64,000 bases of DNA from Mycolicibacterium flavescens (GCF_001722335.1 NZ_MIHA01000004.1:248001-312000); one strand, 5' to 3'. Shown: positions 10,827 to 21,181, counted from the first letter of the stretch. Notes: generated by a model not told the origin, from the letters alone. Made by a program: numbers and translations.

Positions 10827-11247
10827 GCGTGATGTAGGCCTGCAACTGCTCCTGTTGGGTCTCGAGTTCCTCCATGCGGGTCTTGACCACGTCGCCGATG
10901 CTGACGATGCCCGCCAGCCTGCCGTTTTCCATAACCGGGACGTGTCGCACCCGGTTCGTCGTCATCAACGCGCTGAGGCTGTCGACCGAGTCGGTCGGCG
11001 CGCACGTCGCGACGAAGCTGGTCATGATCTCCGACACCGGTTGCCGGAGCAGGTCCGCGCCGCGGGAGTGCAGCGCGCGCACCACGTCGCGCTCCGAGAC
11101 GATGCCGACCACCCCGTCCGGCGACACCACCACCATCGCGCCGATGTTATGCACGCTCAGCTCGGTCAGCAGCCCCGACACCGACGTCTCCGGCGTGATC
11201 GTGGCCACCGCAGCCCCTTTACCGCGCAACACATCGGCGATCCGCAT
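10819..11247 (-). CDS. CBS-pair domain protein, Rv2406c-like
   Basis: A 142-residue protein made of two CBS domains, which usually bind adenosine nucleotides. Paired repeats are visible: [19 protein letters not shown]...[12 protein letters not shown] and [20 protein letters not shown]...[12 protein letters not shown]. The ATG at 11247 has GGGAGG about six bases upstream, which decides against the longer frame to 11274. It heads a two-gene unit with the GNAT gene and is divergent from the RNase Z-type gene. The partner protein is unknown. Confidence 0.88.
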   Translation of the reverse strand: MRIADVLRGKGAAVATITPETSVSGLLTELSVHNIGAMVVVSPDGVVGIVSERDVVRALHSRGADLLRQPVSEIMTSFVATCAPTDSVDSLSALMTTNRVRHVPVMENGRLAGIVSIGDVVKTRMEELETQQEQLQAYITRG

Positions 11248-11379
11248 CGAAGCCTCCCTCGTGATGTACGTCACAGGCTAGGTGGGTCGGCGACGAACCG
11301 GAAGGGCTTCGACGTTGCAACCCGGTCACACCGGGCCTTTGCGACGTATTCGACGCGGCCGTCAGGTATATGTGGGGCC

Positions 11380-12234
11380 ATGATCGAGGTCACTTTGCTC
11401 GGCACCGGAAGCCCCATCCCCGACGCCCGGCGGGCCGGCCCGTCGACGCTGGTCCGCGCGGGCGGGCAGACGTTCCTGGTGGACTGCGGTCGCGGCGTAC
11501 AGCAGCGGATGACCGCCGCCGGCGCCGCCGCCAACGGGCTCTCGGCGCTGCTGCTGACCCACCTGCACAGCGACCACATCGCCGACCTCGGCGACGTCAT
11601 CATCACCCGCTGGGTCTCGACCTTCACCCCCGATCCGGCGCCGCTGCCGATCATCGGCCCGCCGGGCACCGCCGAGGTCGTCGACGCCACCCTCAAGGCG
11701 TTCGGCTTCGACATCGGGTACCGCATCGCCCACCACGCCGACCTGACCGGTCCGCCGCCGGTGCAGGTGTTCGAGTACACAGACGGCGAGGTGTGGAACA
11801 GCGACGGCGTGACGATCCGGGCCGCGCCCACCGACCACCGGCCCGTCGCGCCGACGATCGGGTTCCGCGTCGAGCACGCCGATGCCTCGGTGGTGCTGGC
11901 CGGCGACACCGTCCCCTGCGACACCCTCGACGAATTGGCCGCGGGCGCAGGTGCACTGGTGCACACCGTGATCCGCTCGGATCTGATCGACAAGATGCCG
12001 ATGCAGCGCATCCGCGACATCTGCGATTACCACTCCTCGGTGGAGCAGGCCGCCGACACCGCGGCGCGCGCCGGTGTCGGGATCCTCATCCTCACCCACT
12101 ACGTGCCCGGCATCGAACCCGGCCAGGAAGACGAGTGGCGTGCCCTGGCCGCCGAGCGTTTCGACCGCCAGATCGAGCTGGGCGACGACCTGCTGCGCGT
12201 CGAGGTCCATCCCGGCGTGTGCGGCAAGCGCTGA
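11380..12234 (+). CDS. Ribonuclease Z/ElaC-type metallo-beta-lactamase-fold hydrolase, Rv2407-like
   Basis: A 284-residue metallo-beta-lactamase-fold protein of the RNase Z type, orthologue of Rv2407, probably a tRNA 3'-end nuclease or related phosphodiesterase in the cytoplasm. The metal motif HLHSDH is at residues 61-66, with further ligands in LAGDTVPCD and LTHYVPG. It starts at the ATG at 11380. It converges on the transglutaminase gene with only six bases between the stops. Confidence 0.85.
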   Translation: MIEVTLLGTGSPIPDARRAGPSTLVRAGGQTFLVDCGRGVQQRMTAAGAAANGLSALLLTHLHSDHIADLGDVIITRWVSTFTPDPAPLPIIGPPGTAEVVDATLKAFGFDIGYRIAHHADLTGPPPVQVFEYTDGEVWNSDGVTIRAAPTDHRPVAPTIGFRVEHADASVVLAGDTVPCDTLDELAAGAGALVHTVIRSDLIDKMPMQRIRDICDYHSSVEQAADTAARAGVGILILTHYVPGIEPGQEDEWRALAAERFDRQIELGDDLLRVEVHPGVCGKR

Positions 12235-12240
12235 GAGCGC

Positions 12241-13080
12241 TCAGGCCAGCCGGGTGATCTCGACGACGACGTCGAGGTCGGTGGACCCCTCACCGGAGTA
12301 GATGCCCTTGAGCGGGCTGACATCCGAGTAGTCGCGGCCCACGCCGACGCTGACGTACTGCTCGTTGATCGCGGCGTCGTTGGTCGGGTCGTAGTTCCAC
12401 CAACCGCCCGTCCAGGCCTGCACCCAGGCGTGGCTCTGCCCGTCGATGGTGTCCCCGACCACGGCGCTGCGATGCGGATGCAGATACCCCGACACGTATC
12501 GTGACGGAATCCCCATGGAGCGCAGCAGGATCAGCGTCAGGTGCGCGAAATCCTGGCAGACCCCCTTACCTTCGCGCAGGGCGTCGAGCCCCGACGAGTG
12601 CACGCCGGTGGTGCCCGCGACGTAGGCGAGTTCGCTGTGCACCCAGTTCGCCGCCGCGGTGACGGCCTCACGCGGCGTGTGGTCCTTGATGATCCGCTGG
12701 CCGACCCGCCGGATCCGCTTGCTGTCGGGGGTGTAGTGGGAGGGCGCGAGCACCTCGTCGAACCGGTCGACGACGGCCTCGGACTGCAGGTCCTCCCAGG
12801 TCACTTCGTCGTCGGGCATCTGGTCGGGATCGGTCTCGACCACCGACGACGACGTCACCTCCAGTTCGGTGTGCGGGGCGTGCAGGTCGAACGCGGTGAC
12901 CGCGGTGCCCCAGTAGTCGACGTAGCGGTAGGACCGCGTGGCGGGGACCGTCTCCACCCGGTTGAGGATGACGTTCTGCCGGGAATCCGACCGCGGCGTC
13001 AAGCGCGCCTCGTTGAACGAAGCGGTCACCGGCGACTTGTAGGCATAACCGGTCGAGTGCACCACCCGCAGCCGCCACAT
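12241..13080 (-). CDS. Transglutaminase-like cysteine protease-fold protein, Rv2409c-like
   Basis: A 279-residue protein with a bacterial transglutaminase N-terminal domain and a catalytic transglutaminase-like domain. The triad is visible: Cys in GKGVCQDFAHL, His in QSHAWVQAW and Asp in YDPTND. Its ATG overlaps the stop of the alpha-E gene (TGATG), so it is the last gene of a three-gene operon with alpha-E and circularly permuted ATP-grasp proteins. This trio recurs widely in bacteria and may make or cleave an amide or isopeptide bond on a peptide product; the substrate is not known to me. Confidence 0.85.
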   Translation of the reverse strand: MWRLRVVHSTGYAYKSPVTASFNEARLTPRSDSRQNVILNRVETVPATRSYRYVDYWGTAVTAFDLHAPHTELEVTSSSVVETDPDQMPDDEVTWEDLQSEAVVDRFDEVLAPSHYTPDSKRIRRVGQRIIKDHTPREAVTAAANWVHSELAYVAGTTGVHSSGLDALREGKGVCQDFAHLTLILLRSMGIPSRYVSGYLHPHRSAVVGDTIDGQSHAWVQAWTGGWWNYDPTNDAAINEQYVSVGVGRDYSDVSPLKGIYSGEGSTDLDVVVEITRLA

Positions 13081-14054
13081 CAGATTTCGCCTTCCTCGAT
13101 GACCAGCGTCCCGTTGTGGCCGGCGTCGTGCCAGGCCACCCACGGCGCGGAGTGGAAGTACTGCAGCGCCAACGCTTCTCCGACATCGGCGCACGTCTTC
13201 TGCAGGTTGGCCAGCCGCTGCTCGAGTGATTCGAGCAGCACGCCCGGGCGCAGGAACTCCAGCTCGCTGCGTGCCCTGCCCAGCAGCCGCTGCGCTTCGG
13301 CGGTGGCGCCGAGCCGGCTGTGCGGCCGGTTCATCAGCTCGTCGAGGCTGTGCTCGGCCAGCCGCAGGGAGAAGAAGATCGACCTCGGGAACAACCGGTC
13401 CAGCAGCATGAACTCGACCACCCGGCCGGCGTCGAGCACCCCGCGGTAGGTCCGCAGATAGGTGTCGTGCGCGCCTGCCGAGCGCAGCAGCGTCACCCAG
13501 GCCGGCGACGACGCGCTGTCGCCCACCCGCGACAGCAGCAGCCGCACCGTCATGTCGACGCGTTCGATCGCGCGGCCCAGCACCATGAACCGGTACCCGT
13601 CGTCGCGGGACAGCGTCGAGTCGGCCAGCCCGGCGAACATCGCGGCCCGACCCTCGACGAACGACAAGAATTCGTGCGGGCCGAGCCTTTTGGCGGCCCG
13701 TTCCCGCTCGGCCAGCGCGTTGTACGTGGTGTTGAGGCACTCCCAGATCTCGGTGGAGGTGACTTCGCGTGCGCCGCGGGCATTTTCGCGTGCCGCGGAG
13801 ATCGCGTCGACGATGGAGCCCTGCGTGCCCCGGCTGAACGCCACGATGTCGGTCAGCGACCACACGTCGAGGGGTTGGTCGTCGGGCGGTTCCATCCCCA
13901 GCACCCGCAGCAGTGTGCGCGACGCCTGGTCGGGGTCGACGCTGGAATCCTCCAGTAGCTGGTGCACGGTGACGTCGAGGATGCGCGCGGTGTCGTCGGC
14001 GCGTTCGACGTAACGGCCGATCCAGTACAACGATTCGGCGTTGCGGGCCAACAT
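13080..14054 (-). CDS. Alpha-E domain (DUF403) protein, Rv2410c-like
   Basis: A 324-residue, largely helical protein of the alpha-E family, opening with LARNAESLYWIGRYVERADDTAR, the family signature. No catalytic residues are known. It sits 13 bases after the ATP-grasp gene and overlaps the transglutaminase gene by one base, a fixed order seen in many genomes, which suggests the three proteins act together. Confidence 0.88.
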   Translation of the reverse strand: MLARNAESLYWIGRYVERADDTARILDVTVHQLLEDSSVDPDQASRTLLRVLGMEPPDDQPLDVWSLTDIVAFSRGTQGSIVDAISAARENARGAREVTSTEIWECLNTTYNALAERERAAKRLGPHEFLSFVEGRAAMFAGLADSTLSRDDGYRFMVLGRAIERVDMTVRLLLSRVGDSASSPAWVTLLRSAGAHDTYLRTYRGVLDAGRVVEFMLLDRLFPRSIFFSLRLAEHSLDELMNRPHSRLGATAEAQRLLGRARSELEFLRPGVLLESLEQRLANLQKTCADVGEALALQYFHSAPWVAWHDAGHNGTLVIEEGEI

Positions 14055-14067
14055 GTCAGATCACCGC

Positions 14068-15732
14068 CTACTGCTGCTGTTGGTCTTGGGTCTGCGAGTC
14101 CGAGCTCTCGGCCTTGGGTCCGCGCGCGGACTTCGGCAGCGACCGCACCACCTCGGCGGCGCCGAGTTCGCGGTCGGCGACCGAGGTGCGCGACGCCAGC
14201 ACCCAGGTGTCCTTGGACCCACCGCCCTGGCTGGAGTTCACCACCAGCGAGCCCTCGGGCAGCGCGACGCGGGTCAGCCCGCCGGGCAGCACCCACACGT
14301 CGTCACCGTCGTTGACCGCGAACGGACGCAGGTCGACGTGCCGCGGCACCAGTTGGTCGCCGATCTGGGTCGGCACCGTCGACAGCTGCATCACCGGCTG
14401 CGCGATCCAGCCGCGCGGATCGTTGCGGATCTTCTTGGCGATCGTGGCCAGTTCCTTCTCCGAGGCGTCCGGCCCGAACACGATGCCGTACCCGCCGGAC
14501 CCTTCGACCGGTTTGATCACCAGCTCGTCGATGCGGTCGAGGACCTCTTCGCGTTCGTCGTCGAGCCAGCAGCGCAGCGTGTCGACGTTGGCCAGCAACG
14601 GCTTCTCGCCGAGGTAGTACTCGATGATCGTCGGCACGTAGGTGTAGACGAGTTTGTCGTCGCCGACGCCGTTGCCGACGGCGCTGGAGATCACGACGTT
14701 GCCGGCGCGCGCGGCGTTGAGCAGCCCGGCCACCCCGAGCACCGAGTCGGGCCGGAACTGCATCGGATCCAGGAAGTCGTCGTCGATGCGGCGGTAGATG
14801 ACGTCGACCTGCCGCTCGCCTTCGGTGGTGCGCATGTAGACGGCGTTGTCGCGGCAGAACAGGTCGCGGCCCTCGACCAGTTCCACGCCCATCTGCCGGG
14901 CCAGCAGCGAGTGCTCGAAGTACGCCGAGTTGTACACACCGGGGGTCAGCACGACGACGGTCGGGTCGGCGACGTTGTTGGCCGCGGCGTTGCGCAGCGA
15001 CCGCAGCAGGTGCGACGAGTAGTCGCCGACCGCGCGCACCCGGTGGGTGGCGAACAGGTTCGGGAACACCCGCGCCATGGTGCGGCGGTTCTCCATCACA
15101 TAGGACACCCCGGACGGGGAACGCAGGTTGTCCTCCAGGACCCGGAAGTCGCCCTTGGCGTCGCGGATCAGGTCGATGCCCGCGACATGGATGCGCACCC
15201 CGTTGGGTGGGGTGATGCCGACGGCCTCGCGGTGGAAGTGCTCACAGGAGGTGATCAGCCGGCGCGGGATGACGCCGTCGCGCAGGATCTCCTGCTCGCC
15301 GTAGATGTCGTCGAGGTACAGCTCGAGCGCCTTGACCCGCTGGATGATGCCGCGTTCGAGGCGCGTCCACTCGGCCGCCGAGATCACCCGCGGCACCAGG
15401 TCCAGCGGGAACGGCCGCTCCTGACCCGACAGCGAGAACGTGATGCCCTGGTCGACGAATGCGCGGCCCAACGCTTCGGCGCGGGCCTCGAGCTCGGAGG
15501 CGTCCGACGGGGCGAGCTCGGCGTAGATGCCCTTGTACGGGCCGCGGACGTTGCCCTGGCCGTCGAACATCTCGTCGAAGGCGTTTACGTAGCTACCCCG
15601 GTCGCTGTAACCGGCGAAGACACCGTCGTACCGCTTGGGCGCCTTGCCGTTGCCGCGGGACCGGGCGCTCGGGCTGGGGGCGGCGACATCCGCTGCCCGG
15701 GCGCGGGGCGTTCGCAGGCTCATCCCTGACAT
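14068..15732 (-). CDS. Circularly permuted ATP-grasp protein, Rv2411c-like
   Basis: A circularly permuted ATP-grasp ligase of about 554 residues, expected to couple a carboxylate to an amine using ATP. Conserved segments include FRVLEDNLRSPSGVSYV, VIYRRIDDDFLDP, ELVIKPVEGSGGYGIV and RHVDLRPFAV, with ATP and Mg ligands among the acidic and Lys/Arg residues. The C-terminus is a Gln-rich tail (QTQDQQQQ). It leads the operon with the alpha-E and transglutaminase genes. The start is ambiguous: ATG at 15732 or 15723. Confidence 0.87.
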   Translation of the reverse strand: MSGMSLRTPRARAADVAAPSPSARSRGNGKAPKRYDGVFAGYSDRGSYVNAFDEMFDGQGNVRGPYKGIYAELAPSDASELEARAEALGRAFVDQGITFSLSGQERPFPLDLVPRVISAAEWTRLERGIIQRVKALELYLDDIYGEQEILRDGVIPRRLITSCEHFHREAVGITPPNGVRIHVAGIDLIRDAKGDFRVLEDNLRSPSGVSYVMENRRTMARVFPNLFATHRVRAVGDYSSHLLRSLRNAAANNVADPTVVVLTPGVYNSAYFEHSLLARQMGVELVEGRDLFCRDNAVYMRTTEGERQVDVIYRRIDDDFLDPMQFRPDSVLGVAGLLNAARAGNVVISSAVGNGVGDDKLVYTYVPTIIEYYLGEKPLLANVDTLRCWLDDEREEVLDRIDELVIKPVEGSGGYGIVFGPDASEKELATIAKKIRNDPRGWIAQPVMQLSTVPTQIGDQLVPRHVDLRPFAVNDGDDVWVLPGGLTRVALPEGSLVVNSSQGGGSKDTWVLASRTSVADRELGAAEVVRSLPKSARGPKAESSDSQTQDQQQQ

Positions 15733-15774
15733 GCTGCAGCACTTCGGACGTTTCGGCAGGCCAGGAGAGTCACT

Positions 15775-15804
15775 TTGGGCATTTACCCACACCGCTGGTA
15801 ACCT
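15775..15804 (+). promoter_or_regulatory. Probable sigma-A promoter of rpsT
   Basis: TTGGGC (15775-15780), an 18-base spacer and TAACCT (15799-15804). Transcription would start near 15811, leaving a leader of about 70 bases before rpsT. Confidence 0.55.
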
Positions 15805-15881
15805 GAACCCTCGCTGCCCGGCTACCGGGCGCCTACCAGACTTTGGGCAACCCCTAACCGGATTTACGAAGGACTACACGC

Positions 15882-16142
15882 GTGGCCAACATCAAGTCGC
15901 AGGAAAAGCGGATCAAGACCAACGAGCGGCGCCGGCTGCGCAACAAGTCGGTCAAGTCGTCGCTGCACACGGCGGTCCGCGGCTTCCGGGCGGCCGTCGA
16001 GGCCGGCGACAAGGACAAGGCCACCGAGCTGCTCGCCTCGACCAGCCGCCAGCTGGACAAGGCCGCCAGCAAGGGCGTGATCCACAAGAACCAGGCCGCC
16101 AACCGCAAGTCGGCGCTCGCCTCGGCGCTCAACAAGCTCTGA
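15882..16142 (+). CDS. rpsT: 30S ribosomal protein bS20
   Basis: Small-subunit protein bS20, an 86-residue basic helical-bundle protein that binds 16S rRNA. Start [18 protein letters not shown] and end [10 protein letters not shown] are typical. The GTG at 15882 is preceded by GAAGGA nine bases upstream. It is a single gene between the divergent ATP-grasp operon and convergent holA, as in M. tuberculosis (Rv2412). Confidence 0.97.
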   Translation: MANIKSQEKRIKTNERRRLRNKSVKSSLHTAVRGFRAAVEAGDKDKATELLASTSRQLDKAASKGVIHKNQAANRKSALASALNKL

Positions 16143-16164
16143 TCGACGCGCGCGCTCCTCGAGT

Positions 16165-17124
16165 TCAGTCCTCGATGAGTTCGGCGACCTTACGGACCGT
16201 CGACTCCAACGCGTAGTCCGCATCCGCGGCGGCGCCCTTCACATCGGCATTGAGCGCGGCCACCAGACGCATCGCCTCGGCGACCGAGGTGCGTGACCAC
16301 CGCCGCGCCTGTTTCTGCGCCTTCTGCACGCGCCACGGCGGCATGCCCAGCTCCGACGCCAACCGGTAGGGGTCCCCCGACAGCGGGCCGACCCGGGCGA
16401 TCGTGTGCACGGCTTCGGCCAGCGCGTCGGCGAGCACCACGTGCGGCTCCCCGCGCATCATCGCCCACCGCAGCGCTTCGGCCGCACCGGCGACGTCACC
16501 GACGACCGCCTTGTCGGCGATGTCGAACCCCTTCACCTCCGCCTTGCCGGAGTGGTAGCGGCGCACCGCGGCGGCGTCGACCGCACCGCCGGTGTCGGTG
16601 ACCAGCTGCGAGCAGGCCGCCGCCAGTTCGCGAAGGTCCGAGCCGATGGCGTCGAGCACCGCGGTCACCGTGTCGTCGCCGACTTTCGCTTTCAGCGTGC
16701 GGAATTCACGCCGCACGAAGTCAGCGCGGTCGGCGGCCTTGGTGATCCTCGCGCACGGGTGCACTTGTGCGCCAAGCTTTTTGAGTTGTTCGGCGAGAGC
16801 CTTCGCGCGGCCGCCGCCGGAGTGCACGACGACGAGCACGGTGCCCGGCGGCAGATCCGCTGCGGCGTCGGCGATCAGCGTGACGGCGTCCTTGCCCGCC
16901 TCGCCCGCGGATTCGAGGACCACGACCCGTTCCTCGGCGAACAGCGACGGGCTCAACAGTTCGGCGAGCTCGCTGGTGCTGACGTCGCCGGCGCGCAGCC
17001 GGTCGACCGGCACGTCCTGGGTGCCGGCCTTGACGCGCGCGTCCCGCAGCACGGCCGCGACCGCGCGTTCGACGAGCAACTCCTCGTCCCCGAGCACCAG
17101 GTGCAACTGCGACTCTTCGCTCAC
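16165..17124 (-). CDS. holA: DNA polymerase III delta subunit
   Basis: Delta subunit of the clamp loader, which opens the beta sliding clamp. The 319-residue length and the start [15 protein letters not shown] fit actinobacterial HolA (Rv2413c). The RecA-like N domain spans about residues 1-140, and the C-terminal helical collar domain follows. The GTG start at 17124 overlaps the comEC stop, so its translation is coupled to comEC. Confidence 0.92.
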   Translation of the reverse strand: MSEESQLHLVLGDEELLVERAVAAVLRDARVKAGTQDVPVDRLRAGDVSTSELAELLSPSLFAEERVVVLESAGEAGKDAVTLIADAAADLPPGTVLVVVHSGGGRAKALAEQLKKLGAQVHPCARITKAADRADFVRREFRTLKAKVGDDTVTAVLDAIGSDLRELAAACSQLVTDTGGAVDAAAVRRYHSGKAEVKGFDIADKAVVGDVAGAAEALRWAMMRGEPHVVLADALAEAVHTIARVGPLSGDPYRLASELGMPPWRVQKAQKQARRWSRTSVAEAMRLVAALNADVKGAAADADYALESTVRKVAELIED

Positions 17125-18665
17125 CCCCCGATCGTGTCACGTCCGCCCGACAGGCCCGAAACCGTCCACGCCAGCAGGCAGATCGTCGCCCCGAACGCCG
17201 CGCGGCGCACCCACCGCCAGCGCCACGCGCCGACGAGCGCGATCCCCGCGGCCGCGATCACCGCCGCGCCGGCCGGGCCGGACGGCACCGCGAGCGAGGC
17301 GCCCGGCACGCTCGCCGCCCACCGCGCGACGCCCAGCAGCCACCACAGCTCGGGGCCGGTGAAGCGGATCAGCAGCCCCGCGCCGGCCGGCCACAGCGGG
17401 CTCAGCGCCGCGGCCGCGGTACCGAGCACCGTGATCGGCACGACGACGGGCGCCACCGCGAGGTTGGCCGCCACGGCCACGACGCTGAACGTTCCCGCCA
17501 TGCCCGCGACGAGCGGCGCGGTGACCAGTTGCGCGGCGACCGCCACGCTGACCGCATCGGCCAGCGGTTTGGGCCACCCGCGCGCGACCAGCCGACGCGA
17601 CCACACCGGGGCGATCACGACGAGCGCGGCCGTCGCCGACACCGACAGCGCGAACCCGATGTCGACCGCCAGCTCGGGCGCGGCGATCATCAGCACGAGC
17701 ACGCTGGCCGACAGCGCCGGGATGGCCTGGCGCCGCCGGTACGACAGCACCGCCAGCAGCGTGATCGCGCCCATCACCGCGGCGCGCAGCACGCTGGCGG
17801 TGGGTTGGACGACCACGACGAACGCCAGCAGCGCGACGGCGGCGACGGCGACCGCGAAGCGGGGCCCGATCAGCCCGGCCGACAGCAGCACCGCTCCGCA
17901 CACGATCGTGACGTTGGCCCCCGACACCGCGGTCAGGTGCGTCAGCCCGGCCGCCCGGAACTCCTCGGTGGTTGGGCGCGGAACCGCCGAGGTGTCGCCG
18001 AGCACCAGCGCCGGCAGCGTCGCGGCCTGATCGACCGGCAGCGAGCGGCGGGCGGCGGCGGCGAACTCGGCACGCACCCCGTGCGCCGCCCGGTGGATGG
18101 CCGCTGCCTCACCCAGCGTCGGGTCGCCGACCGCGGACAGCACCGCGACCGTCAGGTCGCGCCGGGTCGGCCGGCCGATCCGCGCTTTCAGCCGTACCGG
18201 GGTGCCCGCGGTCAGCTCGGCGACATCGCCGGTCGAGGCGAAAACCACGACCCGGCCGGATACTTCGTGGCCGTCGAGCAGCAGCAGCGAGGCGCGGAAC
18301 ATCGTGCGCGCGCCGATCACCCGCGGTGTCTCGGTGGGCGTGACGACGACGGAGGCGAGCGTGCCGTAGCGCTGCGCCACCGGGTGCTCACGCAGTTGGC
18401 CGACCTGCAGCCCGATCGCGACCGCGAACGCGCACCCCACCGCCGCGACCGCCAGCACGCCCGGGCCGACGGTTCGCCCGCCTGGCCGGCGCGCATCAGC
18501 GAACCACCCGACCGCGGCCGTCGCTGCGACCGCGACGAGGGCGGCGAGCACCGCACCCGCGGTGTGCCAGAGGATGCCCGACGCGGTCACCGCCCAGGCG
18601 GTGACTGCCGCCGGAACCAGGCGCAGATCGAGTGGGCTCGCGTCGGCGCCGTCCACCGACGTCAC
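17121..18665 (-). CDS. comEC: ComEC/Rec2-family membrane protein without the nuclease domain
   Basis: Integral membrane protein of the ComEC/Rec2 family, the presumed inner-membrane channel for DNA uptake. It has 514 residues: N-terminal helices, a soluble DUF4131-like segment (about 75-190) and the multi-helix competence domain with VSGANVTIV. The C-terminal metallo-beta-lactamase-like nuclease domain of longer ComEC proteins is absent, as in the mycobacterial orthologue Rv2414c. The GTG start lies four bases inside the end of comEA. Confidence 0.88.
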   Translation of the reverse strand: MTSVDGADASPLDLRLVPAAVTAWAVTASGILWHTAGAVLAALVAVAATAAVGWFADARRPGGRTVGPGVLAVAAVGCAFAVAIGLQVGQLREHPVAQRYGTLASVVVTPTETPRVIGARTMFRASLLLLDGHEVSGRVVVFASTGDVAELTAGTPVRLKARIGRPTRRDLTVAVLSAVGDPTLGEAAAIHRAAHGVRAEFAAAARRSLPVDQAATLPALVLGDTSAVPRPTTEEFRAAGLTHLTAVSGANVTIVCGAVLLSAGLIGPRFAVAVAAVALLAFVVVVQPTASVLRAAVMGAITLLAVLSYRRRQAIPALSASVLVLMIAAPELAVDIGFALSVSATAALVVIAPVWSRRLVARGWPKPLADAVSVAVAAQLVTAPLVAGMAGTFSVVAVAANLAVAPVVVPITVLGTAAAALSPLWPAGAGLLIRFTGPELWWLLGVARWAASVPGASLAVPSGPAGAAVIAAAGIALVGAWRWRWVRRAAFGATICLLAWTVSGLSGGRDTIGG

Positions 18666-19492
18666 ACATGGACGAGGTTGCGCAGCTTCTCCAGCCGCGC
18701 CGGTCCGATGCCGTCGACGTCGCCGAGTTGTTCAACCGAGGAGAACCGGCCGTTGGCGTCGCGCCAGGCGATGATCGCCGTCGCGGTCACCGGCCCGATC
18801 CCCGGGAGGGCGTCGAGTTGTTCGAGGGTCGCGGTGTTCAGGTCGACCGAGCCGCCCTGCGGTGCGTCGAGCCCCTGCGCGGGCGGTGCGCCCGCCGTCG
18901 TCGCGGTGTCGGCGTTGACCGAACTTCCCATCGCGGTGGGTTCGCCCGGCGGCGCGGCGATCCCGACCACGATCTGCTCACCGTCGCCCACCCGTCTGGC
19001 CATGTTCAGGCCCAGCAGGTCGGCGCCGTCGAGCGGCCCGCCGGCGGCGGTGAGCGCGTCGGCGATCCGCGCCCCCGCATCGAGGGTGACCAGCCCGGGT
19101 TTGTGCACCAGCCCGACCACGCTGACCACCACGGGCCCGGCCGGTTCGGCGCTCGGCGTCGGGCTGGCCGACGAGACCATCTGTACCGGAGGCAGTTTCG
19201 CCGCGGCCACCGCCGGGCTGTCATTGCGCATCAGCACGAAGACCGTCACCAGAACCGCGACCGCGCCGAGGCCGGCCAGCCCGAGCATGCCGGCCCGGCC
19301 GGGGTCGGTCCGCACGGTCGCCACCCACCCCGCCACACCGCCGTTCGGGGTGTCGGGCAACCAGCGGGTCAACGCGGTGTCCGGCGGGTCGTCACCCTCG
19401 GCGTCGCGGGAGCCGGGTTCGGCGCCGGGGCAGGTCTCGACACCGGCGCCCAGCCGTCGTTGCAGTCGCTGCGCAGGCAGTTCGGTTCGCAT
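18662..19492 (-). CDS. comEA: ComEA-family DNA-binding protein
   Basis: A 276-residue membrane-anchored DNA-binding protein, orthologue of Rv2415c. One transmembrane helix near residues 68-88 is followed by a Ser/Pro-rich linker, an SLBB domain (VSVVGLVHKPGLVTLDAGARI) and two helix-hairpin-helix motifs at the C-terminus (LEQLDALPGIGPVTATAII, QLGDVDGIGPARLEKL) that bind DNA. The ATG at 19492 is used. It forms a coupled comEA-comEC-holA unit. Competence is not proven in most mycobacteria. Confidence 0.9.
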   Translation of the reverse strand: MRTELPAQRLQRRLGAGVETCPGAEPGSRDAEGDDPPDTALTRWLPDTPNGGVAGWVATVRTDPGRAGMLGLAGLGAVAVLVTVFVLMRNDSPAVAAAKLPPVQMVSSASPTPSAEPAGPVVVSVVGLVHKPGLVTLDAGARIADALTAAGGPLDGADLLGLNMARRVGDGEQIVVGIAAPPGEPTAMGSSVNADTATTAGAPPAQGLDAPQGGSVDLNTATLEQLDALPGIGPVTATAIIAWRDANGRFSSVEQLGDVDGIGPARLEKLRNLVHV

Positions 19493-19587
19493 GTGTCGAA
19501 CGCTAGGCCCGGGTGCCGACGCCCAGATGCGACCGGGGCGGCGCACGACGCGCCCTGGGGATGAAATCAGCGTTGGGGATAACCGGC

Positions 19588-20337
19588 ATGTCTACAGTTG
19601 TCGCTGTGGAGCGTCGTGTGCCGATCGCCGCCGGCGTCACGTTCGCGGTGCTGTACGGCGTTGCGCTGGCGACGGTTCCGCCGCTGCCCCGAATCGGCGA
19701 GTCCGGCCTGGCCGTCGTCGCCCACATCAACGACAACGCCACCGCGATGCGCACGCAGGCGCTGCTGGTGGCCTTCGCCGCGCTCGCGCTCGTCGTCGTG
19801 CTCAGCCACGTCCGCAGCCGGCTCGCCGGCGCGTACGCCTATATGTTCACCATCGGCTCGGCGCTGGTGCTGACGAAGATCACCGTCGCGACGTGGTTCA
19901 CCGCGGGTCTGGCGCTGCACCCGAGCGAACTCGGGTCCGCGACCGCACGCACGCTCGCCGACGTCGTGTCGATGTCGATGCCGATCCTCACGGTGGCCAA
20001 CATCATGGTGGCCGCGCCGGTTCTGTTGGCGGCGAACGAGGGTCGGTTCCCGCGCTGGGTCGGGATCGCCGCCGCGGTGTTCACCGTCGAGCAACTGATC
20101 GAGACCATCACGATCATCGGGCCGCCCGGCAGCTTCATCTCACCGGGTGGACCGATGAACATCTACCTGGGCGGCCCGCTGTTCGTCGCGTTCTTCCTCG
20201 CGCTGGGGGTGGCGTTGTCGCTGCCCGAAGACGGCGGCGAGGACACCGACGCGGACACCCTCGACGCGCCGACCGATGCTCCCGACGAAACCGGAACCGG
20301 GCCCGACGCTCCCGCCGACGAATCGTCGGAGCGGTAA
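19588..20337 (+). CDS. Multi-pass membrane protein of unknown function
   Basis: I do not recognise a family. The protein has about 249 residues with roughly six hydrophobic helices (VPIAAGVTFAVLYGVALATV; TQALLVAFAALALVVVL; and others up to LFVAFFLALGVALSL) and an acidic, Pro/Thr-rich cytoplasmic tail of about 40 residues. The ATG at 19588 has GGGGA about eight bases upstream. A GTG at 19606 follows a TACAGT box by seven bases and could be a leaderless start instead. It lies in the block that replaces eis. Confidence 0.65.
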   Translation: MSTVVAVERRVPIAAGVTFAVLYGVALATVPPLPRIGESGLAVVAHINDNATAMRTQALLVAFAALALVVVLSHVRSRLAGAYAYMFTIGSALVLTKITVATWFTAGLALHPSELGSATARTLADVVSMSMPILTVANIMVAAPVLLAANEGRFPRWVGIAAAVFTVEQLIETITIIGPPGSFISPGGPMNIYLGGPLFVAFFLALGVALSLPEDGGEDTDADTLDAPTDAPDETGTGPDAPADESSER

Positions 20338-20364
20338 TCCGCCGATCTGCGCCCACGATGCCGC

Positions 20365-20370
20365 TAGCAT
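20365..20370 (+). promoter_or_regulatory. -10 box of the SDR gene
   Basis: TAGCAT, seven bases before the GTG at 20378, predicting a leaderless transcript starting at the start codon. Confidence 0.5.
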
Positions 20371-20377
20371 TCCCCGG

Positions 20378-21181
20378 GTGACTCTGCAGCGATACACCGA
20401 CCGTCGAGTGCTGATCACCGGAGCCGGGTCGGGCATCGGACAGGCCACCGCGCTGCGCATCCTCGACGAAGGCGGCACCGTGGTCGCGGCCGATGTCAGC
20501 GAGTCCGGGCTGGCCGACACCCGAACCAAGGCCGGCGATTCCGGCGCACGGCTGACCACCACGGTGGTCGATGTGGGCAGCGAGGACTCGGTGATCGACG
20601 GCGTGGCCTCGGCCGTGGCCGCGATGGGCGGACTCGACGCGCTGGTCAACGGCGCGGGCATCCTGCGCTCCTGGCACTTCACCGACACCACGCTCGCCGA
20701 TTTCGAGCACGTGCTGCGGGTGAACCTGATCGGGACGTTCCTGGTCACCCGAGCGGCGATACCGGCGCTGCTCACCGGGACCGCGCCCGCGGTGGTGAAC
20801 TTCAGCTCCACCTCGGCCAACTACGCGCACCCGTACATGGCGGCGTACGCGGCGTCCAAGGGCGGGATCCAGGCGATGACGCACACTCTGGCACTGGAGT
20901 TCAGCAAGGCCGGAATCCGCTTCAACTGTGTACAGCCGGGTTCCATTTCGTCGGGAATGACCGACGGCACAGGGCAATCCAGGCAGAGCATCGGGCCGGG
21001 CCTGCCTGAGGACGCCGACTACACGCTGTTCGGCAAGATCACGCCGACGCTGGCGGTCGAGGGCGGCGGGATGTTCGCCCGACCCGACGCGGTCGCCGCC
21101 GTCGTTGCCATGCTCGCCGCGCCCGAGGCGTACTTCGTCACCGGCACCGAGGTCCGCATCGACGGCGGCACCCACATGTGA
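20378..21181 (+). CDS. Short-chain dehydrogenase/reductase
   Basis: A 267-residue classical SDR oxidoreductase. The NAD(P)-binding motif TGAGSGIG is near residue 12-20, NGAG marks the stabilising loop, and the catalytic Ser (NFSSTSA), Tyr and Lys (Y-A-A-S-K) are all present. The end VTGTEVRIDGGTHM is typical. A Asp after beta-2 (VVAADVSE) suggests NAD preference. Substrate unknown. It is followed 23 bases later by a DapB-like reductase gene on the same strand. Confidence 0.88.
   Translation: MTLQRYTDRRVLITGAGSGIGQATALRILDEGGTVVAADVSESGLADTRTKAGDSGARLTTTVVDVGSEDSVIDGVASAVAAMGGLDALVNGAGILRSWHFTDTTLADFEHVLRVNLIGTFLVTRAAIPALLTGTAPAVVNFSSTSANYAHPYMAAYAASKGGIQAMTHTLALEFSKAGIRFNCVQPGSISSGMTDGTGQSRQSIGPGLPEDADYTLFGKITPTLAVEGGGMFARPDAVAAVVAMLAAPEAYFVTGTEVRIDGGTHM

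Noticed and set aside
17529..20381. Plus-strand open frame of about 950 codons opposite comEC and comEA
   Set aside because: Shadow of high-GC coding sequence on the other strand; its Arg/Gly/His-rich product shows no domains.
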